A stretch of DNA of 55,166 nucleotides from the NCBI GenBank assembly GCA_026394565.1, contig JAPKYA010000028.1, positions 1-55,166 of the forward strand, written 5' to 3'. A program made the translations under genes and the position numbers. Numbering within the stretch: position 1 is the first letter of the stretch; each line of letters begins with the position of its first letter. Positions 6,563 through 14,568 of the stretch are shown here, piece by piece. The DNA is from Methanothrix sp. GTDB lineage: Archaea; Halobacteriota; Methanosarcinia; Methanotrichales; Methanotrichaceae. The notes under the pieces were generated by a model. The model saw only the letters and a list, made by a program, of their open reading frames with translations, did not search any database and was not told where the DNA came from.

Positions 6563-6832
6563 TCAATAGTTGCGATAGATTGTGCTCCTATCGCCAACGT
6601 CAATAACGTAGATGGCGAGAACCTCTTCATTGACGCTCAAAATAACTCGGTAATCTCCAACTCGATAAGAGTAAATGGGAACCCCGAATGAACCTTTTAA
6701 CTTTTTTATATAACGTTTGGGATCGTCGACTCGGGATAGATCTTCAATGGACTCGACGACACGTTTTGCTATTCCTTTGGGTATCTTCTGGAGGGCTTTC
6801 GCAGCTCCTGGTGAGTAGAGCACCTGGAACAT
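6563..6832 (-). CDS. relE: RelE-family mRNA interferase toxin
   Basis: An 89-residue canonical RelE/StbE toxin: MFQVLYSPGAAKALQKIPKG, then the DDPKRYIKKLKGSFGVPIYSYRVGDYRVI core and the strand VLAIYVIDVGDRSTIY. The YxxRVGDYRVI motif with basic residues is typical. The ATG overlaps the antitoxin stop (ATGA). This is the complete version of the truncated copy at 3207-3356. Confidence 0.9.
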   Translation of the reverse strand: MFQVLYSPGAAKALQKIPKGIAKRVVESIEDLSRVDDPKRYIKKLKGSFGVPIYSYRVGDYRVILSVNEEVLAIYVIDVGDRSTIYRNY

Positions 6833-7071
6833 CAGGATGACTCCAGCATCTTCCGGATCTCCTGGCTGGTTAAATACCGGCCTTCTTTGAGATCATTCAA
6901 AGCCTCAGCTATCCTATCTTGGGTCTCCGGATCTAAAGGCTCTTCGTCAAGGGCAATGCCGGCAATACGATCAATAACGTCGCTGTAGCTCTCTTCCGGG
7001 TGGAGCTTGAGATGATCCAGCCTATCCTTGACCTTAGGATTTATCTCAACCAGCAATGAAGCAGTTGACAT
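6832..7071 (-). CDS. Antitoxin of the RelE toxin (ribbon-helix-helix-like)
   Basis: A 79-residue protein nearly identical to the one at 3360-3599, with a short N-terminal strand, helices with EESYSDVIDRIAGIAL, and a toxin-binding C-terminus. The ATGA overlap with relE indicates translational coupling. The upstream region to 7135 is also conserved with 3600-3660, so the promoter was duplicated too. Confidence 0.82.
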   Translation of the reverse strand: MSTASLLVEINPKVKDRLDHLKLHPEESYSDVIDRIAGIALDEEPLDPETQDRIAEALNDLKEGRYLTSQEIRKMLESS

Positions 7072-7159
7072 ATTACTAACATTCGTCTTCAAGGTTAAAA
7101 ATGTAGTGAAATTTTTGCTGAAGGCCAAGAAGGAGCAGGAAGATCTCGGTCTCTCCTGT

Positions 7160-7285
7160 CTAGAATCCCGGCGGCCTTGCAGCATGGCGACCGGCTCCTG
7201 CCCACGGGCCTTGGGGCCGTCGGGCCGTGAGACTGCTTAGGGCTGGCCGCCACGCGCGCGAGCGGGCCCGGTCGGGCGTGTGGAC
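7160..7285 (+). repeat. GC-rich island repeat, copy 9
   Basis: It runs from agaatcccggcggccttgca through gctcctgcccacgggccttg to gcgagcgggcccggtcgggc. The TPR-MNT promoter block follows within about 25 bases. Confidence 0.88.
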
Positions 7286-7308
7286 CGGCGCTAGGTCTCG
7301 TGGTTGGT

Positions 7309-7353
7309 AATTTGTCATGACTCGAAACAAGAGTTAAATCCTTTCTGTGCACA
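7309..7353 (+). promoter_or_regulatory. Shared module promoter, TPR-MNT copy
   Basis: It contains aagagttaaatcctttc (7329-7345), identical to 1654-1670 in front of a HicBA pair. The gttaaatcc element is about 30 bases before the ATG at 7365. Finding one promoter in front of two unrelated modules suggests exchange of module bodies behind a fixed boundary, or cross-regulation. Confidence 0.55.
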
Positions 7354-7364
7354 TAATTAGTCGC

Positions 7365-8381
7365 ATGAGCGTTCAGGAGACTCCCGATGCTAAAAAGCGT
7401 GACTGGAGAGAAAAAGGAGATGCTCTCCTGGCCAAGGGTAAGTATAATGATGCTATCAAGGCATATGATAAGGCAATCAAGATAAATCCTCGGCTTTCCG
7501 ATGTATGGTACAACAAAGGCTATGCTCTCGATATTCTAGGCAAACTGGAGAATGCTATCAAAGCATTTGATAAGGCTATTGAGATCAATCCACAAGATCC
7601 CGATGTATGGTACAATAAAAGCAATGCTCTCAGGTTGCTGGGTCACACAAAAGAAGCCTATGAAGCCCTCGTCAAGGCTAAAGAGCTGAAACATAATATC
7701 AGCAGGAGAACAAAGGATTTTTGCCGCAGGCATCATATCCGCCGTCTATCTATCTTTGGGTCAGTGTTGAGAGACAACTTCGGACCAGAGAGCGATGGTG
7801 ATGTGCTGGTGGAGTTCGAGCCAGGCCATACTCCAGGTCTGTCTTTTTTCGGGATGGAAGAAGAGCTATCTCAAATTATCGGAAGAAAGGTGGATCTTAA
7901 CACATCCGGATTCTTGAGCCCCTATTTCAGGGACAGAAATCGCAGGAAACTGCGAGGCCATGGTGTCCCGCACCGCCGATCTGCCCGCAGGCCGGGCAAC
8001 AACTTGCGAGAGGCTGTTCATTTGTCGGCCGCCTTCTCGCCCACGAGCGGGCCCGGCTGGACGTGCAGCTGCGGCCACTTCCTCAGCCCAGAGGAGGTGG
8101 AACTGATCGTCAGGGTGCTTGAACAAGAGCCAGAAATACTGCCTGAACTTCGCATGCTATCGGTGGCGCGCGTGCTGGGCAAAACGGAGGCGGCGAGAGT
8201 GACAGGAGAGGGAGAGGCATGTTTTACTACGATTATAGTAGATCTTGCAGCTCTTCGATGCTCATATCGGCATCCTTCAAAATTGCGTGCAATGTGCCTT
8301 TGCGAAGGTCTTTGCTATGAAATGGAACAACGGCAATCTTTTCCGTTCGCTGGTTATAGTAATAGTAATGACTTCCTTTGA
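7365..8381 (+). CDS. TPR-MNT nucleotidyltransferase, 3' end rearranged into the repeat
   Basis: Residues about 10-110 are two to three TPR units (pattern [39 protein letters not shown]). Residues about 115-190 are an MntA-type minimal nucleotidyltransferase: [40 protein letters not shown]. The usual tail after YFRDR is missing; the frame instead runs through a GC-rich repeat (7942-8065) and a further stretch, then antisense to hicA. MntA normally AMPylates a HEPN toxin; no HEPN gene follows. The first 190 residues look real; everything past about 7941 is probably read-through. Confidence 0.7.
   Translation: MSVQETPDAKKRDWREKGDALLAKGKYNDAIKAYDKAIKINPRLSDVWYNKGYALDILGKLENAIKAFDKAIEINPQDPDVWYNKSNALRLLGHTKEAYEALVKAKELKHNISRRTKDFCRRHHIRRLSIFGSVLRDNFGPESDGDVLVEFEPGHTPGLSFFGMEEELSQIIGRKVDLNTSGFLSPYFRDRNRRKLRGHGVPHRRSARRPGNNLREAVHLSAAFSPTSGPGWTCSCGHFLSPEEVELIVRVLEQEPEILPELRMLSVARVLGKTEAARVTGEGEACFTTIIVDLAALRCSYRHPSKLRAMCLCEGLCYEMEQRQSFPFAGYSNSNDFL
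7942..8065 (+). repeat. GC-rich island repeat, copy 10
   Basis: Almost identical to copy 1 (211-340), including the preceding gaaactgcgaggccatgg. It replaces the last codons of the MNT domain. It ends in cgagcgggcccggctgg, then passes into 8066-8225. That stretch has a plausible but unrecognised peptide ([20 protein letters not shown]) and probably represents a remnant of another module. Confidence 0.8.
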
Positions 8382-8457
8382 CCTGTATCAGCTCAAATCC
8401 TGATTTCTCCAAAGCCTTGGCAAGCTTTTGAGGTGTTACTACAGGGAGTTTAGGCAT
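8233..8457 (-). CDS. hicA: HicA-type toxin (YcfA-like)
   Basis: A 74-residue HicA of a different subgroup from those at 1936-6357: [22 protein letters not shown], the catalytic-His motif [11 protein letters not shown], then [24 protein letters not shown]. The GSH motif and KGTL...IL.D helix are textbook HicA. It starts 8 bases inside the end of hicB (ATG complement 8455-8457). Confidence 0.92.
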   Translation of the reverse strand: MPKLPVVTPQKLAKALEKSGFELIQVKGSHYYYYNQRTEKIAVVPFHSKDLRKGTLHAILKDADMSIEELQDLL

Positions 8458-8683
8458 GGGCTTCAACGGAAACAGTGTACTCCAAAACATCGTTATCTGT
8501 CGGCACTTTTTTCCCCAAATCTATCAAAGTTTCAATATAGCCTTCTATCGCTTCTTTGGCCATGGAAATGGCTTCCTCGACAGTCTCACCAAAGGTAACA
8601 CATCCAGCCAAAGCAGGCACTATCACAGTATAGCCGCCTTCCTCTTCTTTTTCGAGCCTGATTCGGTAATTCAGAGTCTTCAT
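8450..8683 (-). CDS. hicB: HicB-type antitoxin (UPF0150)
   Basis: A 77-residue short HicB: YRIRLEKEEEGGYTVIVPALAGCVTFGETVEEAISMAKEAIEGYI. The GGYTVxVPxLxGCxxxGxTxEEA motif is diagnostic. Here the order is antitoxin then toxin, as in the other Hic modules, but it lies on the minus strand and is not a recent duplicate of them. Confidence 0.92.
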   Translation of the reverse strand: MKTLNYRIRLEKEEEGGYTVIVPALAGCVTFGETVEEAISMAKEAIEGYIETLIDLGKKVPTDNDVLEYTVSVEAHA

Positions 8684-8714
8684 TGCAATATCATAGGCTG
8701 TTTTGCTTATTCAA

Positions 8715-8953
8715 CTTTTAGATTCCCCGCGTCCCCTGGGTAGCGGCCACCTGCGCTCCGAGCACGAGCGCAACCGCGCGCGACCGCACCTATGCGAGCG
8801 GGGGCCCGCTCAGCGTAAGGATCGCGTCCCGCTGCTCGGCCCATGGGCTGCGGGTCCACGAGAGCAACCGGTGATAATGGCAATATCACCTCATCACCCT
8901 TATACTTTAGGAGCGATGCTTCCGGCAGTAGTTGAAGTTTGCGAAGTATAAGG
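8715..8953. other. GC-rich non-coding boundary region with an inverted repeat
   Basis: The gap 8684-9005 between hicB and the thermosome holds no gene I can support. Bases 8715-8850 are GC-rich with gcgagcgggggcccgctcag, a distant relative of the island repeat. A perfect 10-base inverted repeat (ccttatactt at 8898-8907, aagtataagg at 8944-8953) lies downstream of the thermosome stop and upstream of hicB. It could be a terminator or an operator for hicBA. This marks the right border of the toxin-antitoxin island. Confidence 0.4.
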
Positions 8954-9005
8954 TCATTTGGAATTGGCGAAGAGCTAAAAAAGATGATAAAATGGGGGTT
9001 AGGAC

Positions 9006-10649
9006 CTACTCGAAGTCCTCTCCACCCATGCCGCCCGGCATTCCGCCCGCGCCGCCCGGCATTCCGCCCGGTCCGCCGGACTTCGAGGCTATGACATCAT
9101 CGATCCGTAGGATCATGATGGCGGCCTCGGCTGCAGAGTTGATGGCCTGGGTCTTGACCCGCAGAGGTTCAACAACTCCCAGCTTCAGCATGTCCACAGG
9201 CTTGCCTGTGTCCATGTCCAGGCCGGAGGTCTTTACGCCCTTCTCATGCTGGCTTCTTAGCGCCACCAGAGAATCGATCTGGTCTAAGCCGGCATTCTCG
9301 GCCAGGGTCTTGGGTATGACCTCCATGGCATTGGCAAAGGCCTCAATGGCCAGCTGCTCGCGTCCTCCCACGGTGGAAGCATAGGCCCTGAGACGCAGTG
9401 CCAACTCTACCTCAGGTGCACCGCCGCCGGCAACAAGCATCTTGTCCTGCACAGCCACGCCGACAACGCGAAGCGCATCCTCCATGGCCCGGTCCAGCTC
9501 ATCGACCACGTGCTCAGTTCCGCCTCGCAGGATGATGGATACCGACTTGGGATTCTCGCAATCTTCCACGAAGGTCATCTTCTCATCTGAGACCTTTCTC
9601 TCCTCGACCAGGCCCGCCTTGCCCAGGTCATCCTTGGAGATCTCGTGGATGCTGGTGACGACCCTTCCGCCTGTGGCGCGTGCCAGCTTTTCCATGTCGC
9701 TCTTCTTGACGCGGCGCACGGTGTAGATACCGGCCTTGGCCAGGAAGTGTTGGGCCAGATCATCGATGCCCTTCTGGACGAACAGTACATTGGCGCCAGT
9801 GGCCGCGATCCTATCGACCATGCCCTTCAGCATGTTCTCCTCTTGATCCAGAAAAGCCTGCAGCTGATCCGGGGAGGTGATCTGAATCTTGGCATCAACC
9901 TCTGTCTTCTCGATCTCCACGGCTGCGTTGAGGAGAGCGATCCTGGCAGCAGTGACGGACTTGGGCATGTTGGGGTGAAGCCGATCCTTATCGATGACCA
10001 CTCCGCTCACCAGCATGGAGTCGGTGATTCCGCCCCCAACTTTCTTCTCCACGGTGATGTTGTCGGTATCGACAGTCCCGTCCTCGTCCACTACCGACTG
10101 GACTGCTTGAACCGCCATGGCAGCCAGCTCATCGCGAGCCGATTGAGAGCCCTTGCCGGTCATGGCTGTGACGGCGATCTTCCTGAGAAGATCCTCATCT
10201 TTTGCCGAGACCTTTATGGCCAGCCCCTGGAGAATCTCCATTGACTTGTCAGCCGCAGCTCTGTAGCCTGCCGCAATTACAGTAGGATGAATCTCCTGCT
10301 CCAGAAGTTCCTCGGCCTGCTTGAGCAATTCCCCGGCCAGCACCACGGCAGTGGTCGTGCCATCCCCGACTTCCTGGTCCTGGGTCTTGGCAATCTCCAC
10401 CATCATCTTGGCGGCAGGATGCTCGATATCCATCTCTTTAAGAATGGTGACGCCGTCATTGGTGATCACAACGTCGCCCATGGTGTCTACCAGCATTTTA
10501 TCCATGCCCTTGGGGCCGAGAGTGGTTCTCACTGCGCCGGCAACGGCCTTAGCTGCCATGATATTCGATCTCTGTGCATCTCTTCCGGCTGTCCTCTGGC
10601 TGCCTTCTCTGAGAATGTATATGGGTGTGCCACTAAATTGTCCAGACAT
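9006..10649 (-). CDS. thsA: Thermosome subunit (group II chaperonin)
   Basis: A 547-residue group II chaperonin subunit, which forms a double-ring ATP-driven folding cage in the cytosol. N-terminal ATPase motifs are visible: [13 protein letters not shown], then [19 protein letters not shown] and the [15 protein letters not shown] box. The C-terminal ATPase half has [16 protein letters not shown], and the protein ends in a Gly-Met-rich tail (GGMPGG repeats, residues about 530-547) lining the cavity. Length is normal. The gene is monocistronic with its own TATA box, and its ordinary codon use contrasts with the flanking accessory island. Confidence 0.98.
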   Translation of the reverse strand: MSGQFSGTPIYILREGSQRTAGRDAQRSNIMAAKAVAGAVRTTLGPKGMDKMLVDTMGDVVITNDGVTILKEMDIEHPAAKMMVEIAKTQDQEVGDGTTTAVVLAGELLKQAEELLEQEIHPTVIAAGYRAAADKSMEILQGLAIKVSAKDEDLLRKIAVTAMTGKGSQSARDELAAMAVQAVQSVVDEDGTVDTDNITVEKKVGGGITDSMLVSGVVIDKDRLHPNMPKSVTAARIALLNAAVEIEKTEVDAKIQITSPDQLQAFLDQEENMLKGMVDRIAATGANVLFVQKGIDDLAQHFLAKAGIYTVRRVKKSDMEKLARATGGRVVTSIHEISKDDLGKAGLVEERKVSDEKMTFVEDCENPKSVSIILRGGTEHVVDELDRAMEDALRVVGVAVQDKMLVAGGGAPEVELALRLRAYASTVGGREQLAIEAFANAMEVIPKTLAENAGLDQIDSLVALRSQHEKGVKTSGLDMDTGKPVDMLKLGVVEPLRVKTQAINSAAEAAIMILRIDDVIASKSGGPGGMPGGAGGMPGGMGGEDFE

Positions 10650-10694
10650 TAATTACCTCAAACAGATACTAATTTAACACCTAACTGTTGTTTG

Positions 10695-10712
10695 AACTTC
10701 TATATAAAGACA
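10695..10712 (-). promoter_or_regulatory. Thermosome promoter TATA box
   Basis: Read on the minus strand, ctttatatag forms a strong archaeal TATA element about 52 bases upstream of the thsA start. A GAGGT ribosome-binding site precedes the ATG by 5 bases. The rest of 10713-10856, between this promoter and the stop of the next gene, is AT-rich and shows nothing else recognisable. Confidence 0.6.
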
Positions 10713-10856
10713 TGCTTGCGTGGTTCTGTTGCATCCTTGGGTGTTCGTTTGTGGTGGTGCATGCGCGGTGGCAACGTAGATTATTTTCATAATTGGTGTT
10801 ACTTATTGTTATGCGGCCAAAACCCAACATTAATAATATATAAATATAATTTGATA

Positions 10857-11630
10857 TCAAGCAGGCATCGTTATATTCTTCAAGTATTTTGGCATTCTTT
10901 CTTTTGCAGACCCTAAATCTGAATAGACTTTCCCGGATACATCGGATAACTTAGCCACTGCTTTTGAAGTCAGTGCTTGCATATCTTCAAAAACGACAAT
11001 GGAGTTGTTTTCCACCCCCCAATTTTCAAACTTCAATAATGTAATAGTGGTATCCCTGCATTTATCGTCCGTATTAACTCCAAAAACGAAAACCGGTTTT
11101 CTTGCGGGTATGTAGCAATCCACCCTATATCTTTTTTTCTCATCCTTTTCAGGATCTGCATAATTAAAAATCGCGCCATCACTCAAAAAACTTTTAAGAA
11201 AATCGAAGAAATCTTCCATAAAAAGTGATTTTATATGGTCTTTTCTAGTAAAAGATAAATTTGATATTTTATTTAATCCTTGGATAAATGTAAAAAACGA
11301 ATCTCCAAAGGTTGAATTATCCACCTTGCTTCGTAACTCACCATCGACATTTTCTATATAGTGCATCAATAATATAGTATCTAATAATATCTTCCGTCGT
11401 CCCTTTGTTAAATCTAAATCATCATACGAGAGGTGCATAAAGGTATGACCCTCATCAGTGAGGTACCATCCATCGCTTTCCCGTCTTAGTACAATTTTTA
11501 TTACATCTCCGTCATCAAATATGAATGGGGTGTTAATTATTACCCTAGTGCCCTTGGTATCGCTATAAATAAATGATATTGAATTACATATATTTGTTCT
11601 AATATCGGATTCAGCTAAAGACAGATCCAT
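10857..11630 (-). CDS. DUF1828 (with DUF1829-like C-terminus) domain protein
   Basis: A 257-residue protein. Residues about 10-100 match the DUF1828 pattern: a strand pair followed by GWYLTDEGHTFMHLSYD. The C-terminal half (FGVNTDDKCRDTTITLLKFENW) resembles DUF1829. The biochemical role is unknown; such genes are common in accessory and phage-related DNA. It sits 3 bases downstream of the 168-residue gene, so the two form an operon. Their AT-rich composition differs from the flanking chromosome and suggests transfer. Confidence 0.6.
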   Translation of the reverse strand: MDLSLAESDIRTNICNSISFIYSDTKGTRVIINTPFIFDDGDVIKIVLRRESDGWYLTDEGHTFMHLSYDDLDLTKGRRKILLDTILLMHYIENVDGELRSKVDNSTFGDSFFTFIQGLNKISNLSFTRKDHIKSLFMEDFFDFLKSFLSDGAIFNYADPEKDEKKRYRVDCYIPARKPVFVFGVNTDDKCRDTTITLLKFENWGVENNSIVVFEDMQALTSKAVAKLSDVSGKVYSDLGSAKERMPKYLKNITMPA

Positions 11631-11633
11631 TTC

Positions 11634-12140
11634 TCACACCGTTCCAGATGTAAGGAGGGACTGCACGGGCACGATGATGTATGTGTTCTCTCCCTTGACA
11701 TTGCAATCTGCGATCAACTGAGCTAATGCGTCTTTCCAGTTTTTGTAAGAATCCGTGAGTTCTGCATACCCATCAATTCTTAGCAATGATCTTTGATATT
11801 TTTCCGTGGCTATATGTATATGGTATCCTCGAATTAACGTTCGCTCTAATATGTTTTTATGTTGATGTGTTCCATTATATCTTCTCAAAATATAGTTAAA
11901 TCCATTTTCAGATATATATTGCAGTATTATTGAGAAGTCGAATACATCCTTTATATTAACTTTAACGGTTATAATGAACGCCCCCTTATTAGACTTAGCT
12001 GATAAATCACATTCTTGGTACTTTTTATCAGATTTCTTTTTTAGGGTTAATTGTTCTCGGAAATTGACAGCCAATTTCTTCTCCTCGCCAATTAACTCTA
12101 TTATTTCTTGATCAGATATCAAAGGTCGATCTGGATGCAT
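11634..12140 (-). CDS. Uncharacterised protein, operon partner of DUF1828
   Basis: A 168-residue soluble protein with a Lys-rich N-terminus. Central segments are FNYILRRYNGTHQHKNILE, RGYHIHIATEKYQRS and a C-terminal ALAQLIADCNV. The NGTHQHKN...HIHIATE pattern resembles a small family often found beside DUF1828 proteins (possibly DUF6978; from memory, not verified). No catalytic motif is certain. It is AT-rich like its partner. The two genes may act together, perhaps in a mobile or defence context; this is inference only. Confidence 0.5.
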   Translation of the reverse strand: MHPDRPLISDQEIIELIGEEKKLAVNFREQLTLKKKSDKKYQECDLSAKSNKGAFIITVKVNIKDVFDFSIILQYISENGFNYILRRYNGTHQHKNILERTLIRGYHIHIATEKYQRSLLRIDGYAELTDSYKNWKDALAQLIADCNVKGENTYIIVPVQSLLTSGTV

Positions 12141-12200
12141 GGGACATCACTACACATGACCCATCCACAATTTTAAATCTTAAACCTTTTCAATGCAAGA

Positions 12201-12344
12201 TCATTTCTTAATTTCTAGTGGATCTAGGAGGAGCACTTTAACACGCTTCCCTACCCATTCTTTCGGAACGTAGACTCGCCCCGAGTTCCCGCTAGATTTT
12301 ACAACCTTTTCTATGACTTGATGTGCCTCTAGCCTTACTTCCAT
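12201..12344 (-). CDS. DUF2080 transposon-associated small protein
   Basis: A 47-residue protein. The segment EKVVKSSGNSGRVYVPKEWV followed by GKRVKVLLLD is the hallmark of DUF2080, described as a transposon-encoded AbrB-like small protein in methanogens. It is divergent from the transposase at 12458, with about 113 bases between the starts. It may bind the intervening palindrome and regulate the element. It is too short for routine gene calling. Confidence 0.8.
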   Translation of the reverse strand: MEVRLEAHQVIEKVVKSSGNSGRVYVPKEWVGKRVKVLLLDPLEIKK

Positions 12345-12431
12345 ATAAAATACTAAATAGCTTCTATATAAGTACTTTATTGATATTAAAAGCTATTTTG
12401 TATTTTTAATTCAACCACCACTAATCTTAAA

Positions 12432-12451
12432 TACTATGTAGCTACATAGTA
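12432..12451. promoter_or_regulatory. Perfect 20-bp palindrome upstream of the transposase
   Basis: The sequence tactatgtagctacatagta is a perfect palindrome ending 6 bases before the transposase ATG. It directly follows a possible TATA element (cttaaatac, about 12426-12434), so it lies where transcription would start. It is a likely operator for autoregulation by the transposase or DUF2080, or a transposase recognition site. Confidence 0.6.
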
Positions 12452-12457
12452 GCTAGC

Positions 12458-13597
12458 ATGGCACGGGATGAATCAGAAAATCCAGAATACAGCAAGCGCC
12501 TCTTGCGTGGGCATCAGATGATTGAGAACGGCTTTGAGCCTAAGCAGTTGTCTCAAAATAGGTTCGAGATTCCATCCCAAAGCAAAGATTTAAATTATAT
12601 AGTAACCTCTTATGCGAACTCTTGGAGTTGCACTTGTCCCGACTATGAGTTTAGGCATGTCACTTGTAAACACATTCACGCCGTCACTTTATGGCAAAGG
12701 CTTTCCAAGAAGATCGAAGAAGATCACAAGGAGAAATCGGTATTCGCTGTTACTCTGAATAGTGGTATTGCCTGTAAGTTCTGTAATTCAACTGAGATAA
12801 TCAAGTACGGAAAGGCCAATGATAAGCAGGTCTATTTCTGTAAATCGTGCGCGAGAAAATTCGTGCCAAACGAAGGATTTGAGGGCATGAAGTACGACCC
12901 GCGCATAGTAACGACAACCCTCGATTTGTACTTCAAAGATGTATCCCTGCGAAAGATCGCGGATCACCTCAAGCAGTGCCATAGCCTTGACATCGACCAC
13001 AGCACCGTTTACCGCTGGATCTCCAAATACACTGACATCATTGAAGCCTATGTAGCCACTCTTGAGCCAGAGCTAGGGGGTATCTGGCATACTGATGAGA
13101 TGAAAATCAAGATTGGCGGCGAATGGCATTGGCTCTGGAATGTCATGGATGAGCGAACCAGATTCCATCTTGTCAGCATCATAACCAAGACTCGCGAAAT
13201 TGGAGATGCCAAAAAGGCCTTCAAGAAGTCCAAAGAAGTGGGCAACAAGAAGCCTGAGCTCATGGTAACTGACGGCCTGCAATCTTACAAGAAAGCGTTC
13301 AATAGCGAATTCTACGACCACCACCAGTCATGCAAGCATATTGCAGATGTGGCCTTACAGGAGAGTTTGAACAACGTCCTTGAGAGGATGCACGGAACCA
13401 TAAGGGAACGAGAGAAGATCATGAGAGGCATAAAGGTGGATGACACGCCAATTATCCCTATGAACAAGATCTATTACAATTTCGTGAGGCCACACATGGG
13501 ACTTGATGAAGCTACGCCAGCTGAAGCGGCGGGTGTTGGGATTGGAGGAGAGAATAAATGGATGGAGCTACTTAAGAAAAGCATACCTCAAGCTTAG
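12458..13597 (+). CDS. DDE transposase with SWIM zinc finger (IS6/IS240-like core)
   Basis: A 379-residue intact transposase. Domains in order: a SWIM zinc finger (CSCPDYEFRHVTCKHIHAV, about residues 67-85); a zinc ribbon (CKFC...CKSCARKF, about 107-137); an HTH (DVSLRKIADHLKQ...STVYRWI); and the catalytic core with WHTDEMKIK (first Asp), LMVTDGLQSY (second Asp) and NVLERMHGTIRERE (Glu). The C-terminus is YYNFVRPHMGL. The SWIM plus ribbon arrangement is typical of archaeal members. It carries no frameshift, so the element may be active. Confidence 0.9.
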   Translation: MARDESENPEYSKRLLRGHQMIENGFEPKQLSQNRFEIPSQSKDLNYIVTSYANSWSCTCPDYEFRHVTCKHIHAVTLWQRLSKKIEEDHKEKSVFAVTLNSGIACKFCNSTEIIKYGKANDKQVYFCKSCARKFVPNEGFEGMKYDPRIVTTTLDLYFKDVSLRKIADHLKQCHSLDIDHSTVYRWISKYTDIIEAYVATLEPELGGIWHTDEMKIKIGGEWHWLWNVMDERTRFHLVSIITKTREIGDAKKAFKKSKEVGNKKPELMVTDGLQSYKKAFNSEFYDHHQSCKHIADVALQESLNNVLERMHGTIREREKIMRGIKVDDTPIIPMNKIYYNFVRPHMGLDEATPAEAAGVGIGGENKWMELLKKSIPQA

Positions 13598-13608
13598 TAG
13601 CTTCATGC

Positions 13609-14271
13609 TCATTTTTCTTTATCATGCTTTTTCATCCATGCCTCCTCTTCGTGATAAAAAATTTCTTCTGGAGATGTTTTGTCTAAGATTACATCTGCTT
13701 GATATTTGATTTTTTTCGTTTGGAACCTATCTTGATACAGATTGATGGGTTCCATTTCTAACATCCTTTGACGTTGCCTCTCTTTATTTATTCCATCGAG
13801 CACGTTAAGTAATCTCTTGTGATGTTCTATGCATTCCCCAATTTCAGTTTTGAACTTCTCTCGTTCGCTCCGCAATAGTATATCAGTCGCCACTCTCTGT
13901 TTTTGTTCGCTTTCAATTTTTTTATTAAAACCAGTTGTTACTATTTCTTCTGTTTTAGCTCGTGTTCGATTTATTAACAAGATCGTGATATATGTATAGA
14001 GAAAAATTAGTGGTAAATACGCGAACGGAATGAACGAAATTGTTGATATAACCCAGTTTGGAGAATATGAGAGTATATTTTGTGACAGGGCCGGAATTAT
14101 CCATTTTGAGATAAAACCCAAAACCTGATCAAGGGCGAAAGCAAACGCGCCTAAACCAAGAATCAACACGAATGCTTTATGCTTGTTATTCATATCATCC
14201 CATTTCAACAAAAGAAACTCAATTCCATCCATGAAGCTCGCTTGAGATGCAAAAGATATAAGTTCTTCCAA
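13609..14271 (-). CDS. Membrane protein with two helices and a coiled-coil tail
   Basis: A 220-residue protein that I do not recognise. Hydrophobic segments lie at about residues 32-52 (AFVLILGLGAFAFALDQVLG) and about 75-98 (VISTISFIPFAYLPLIFLYTYI). A charged, probably coiled-coil cytosolic tail (residues 100-220, with EQKQRVATDILLRSEREKFK) follows. It lies just downstream of the transposase in convergent orientation and is AT-rich. The fold suggests a membrane-anchored scaffold; no function can be assigned. Confidence 0.6.
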   Translation of the reverse strand: MEELISFASQASFMDGIEFLLLKWDDMNNKHKAFVLILGLGAFAFALDQVLGFISKWIIPALSQNILSYSPNWVISTISFIPFAYLPLIFLYTYITILLINRTRAKTEEIVTTGFNKKIESEQKQRVATDILLRSEREKFKTEIGECIEHHKRLLNVLDGINKERQRQRMLEMEPINLYQDRFQTKKIKYQADVILDKTSPEEIFYHEEEAWMKKHDKEK

Positions 14272-14568
14272 GAGCGAACTTTAATATGTTTCTTTCACTG
14301 TTGCGTCCCTCTAGGTAGCACGCCTTTAGGAAGTCAATCGCGACTACCACCATGATTGCACCACCCAAGGCGCACCACCTTCAGGTGCAACAGAACCGCT
14401 TGCGTTTCTTCTCAAATCATTAGGAGGGTTATAGACTACAGGAACCGGTATCGTGCTCGACTGAGTCAACGCTACATCAAGGGCCTGCACACCTTGATCA
14501 TGAGCAACATTTTGAATCAAATCCAAAAAGACGTAACGAAGTTGATTGGCGACGAAATCAATAAAAGA
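14272..14568. other. Intergenic region with a doubtful short reading frame
   Basis: Downstream of coaD a 60-codon minus-strand frame (14344-14526) encodes a peptide with QSSTIPVPVVYNPPNDL and a Trp-Trp end. It has no clear ribosome-binding site and no family I recognise. It may be the decayed 3' end of a gene. Nothing else is visible here. Confidence 0.3.

Larger units (their letters stand above)
12201..13597 (+). mobile_element. Insertion sequence with SWIM-type transposase and DUF2080
   Basis: A divergent DUF2080 gene and a full-length DDE transposase appear to form one element. I could not identify terminal inverted repeats or target duplications with confidence, so the coordinates cover only the genes. 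The element separates the AT-rich DUF1828 operon from a membrane protein gene. Confidence 0.6.

Noticed and set aside
211-8065. CRISPR array from repeated GC-rich units
   Set aside because: The units are about 120 bp, imperfect and 0.7-1.4 kb apart with genes between them; no short identical repeats with uniform spacers exist.
1-8700. Classical integron with attC sites
   Set aside because: I could not find the GTTRRRY/RYYYAAC core pairs at repeat edges and no tyrosine integrase gene is in the window, so I call it only a possible cassette array.
12150-13640. Terminal inverted repeats of the SWIM transposase element
   Set aside because: Candidate matches around 12432 and 13590 (tagtagct) are too short and placed inside or next to the gene; ends are left undefined.
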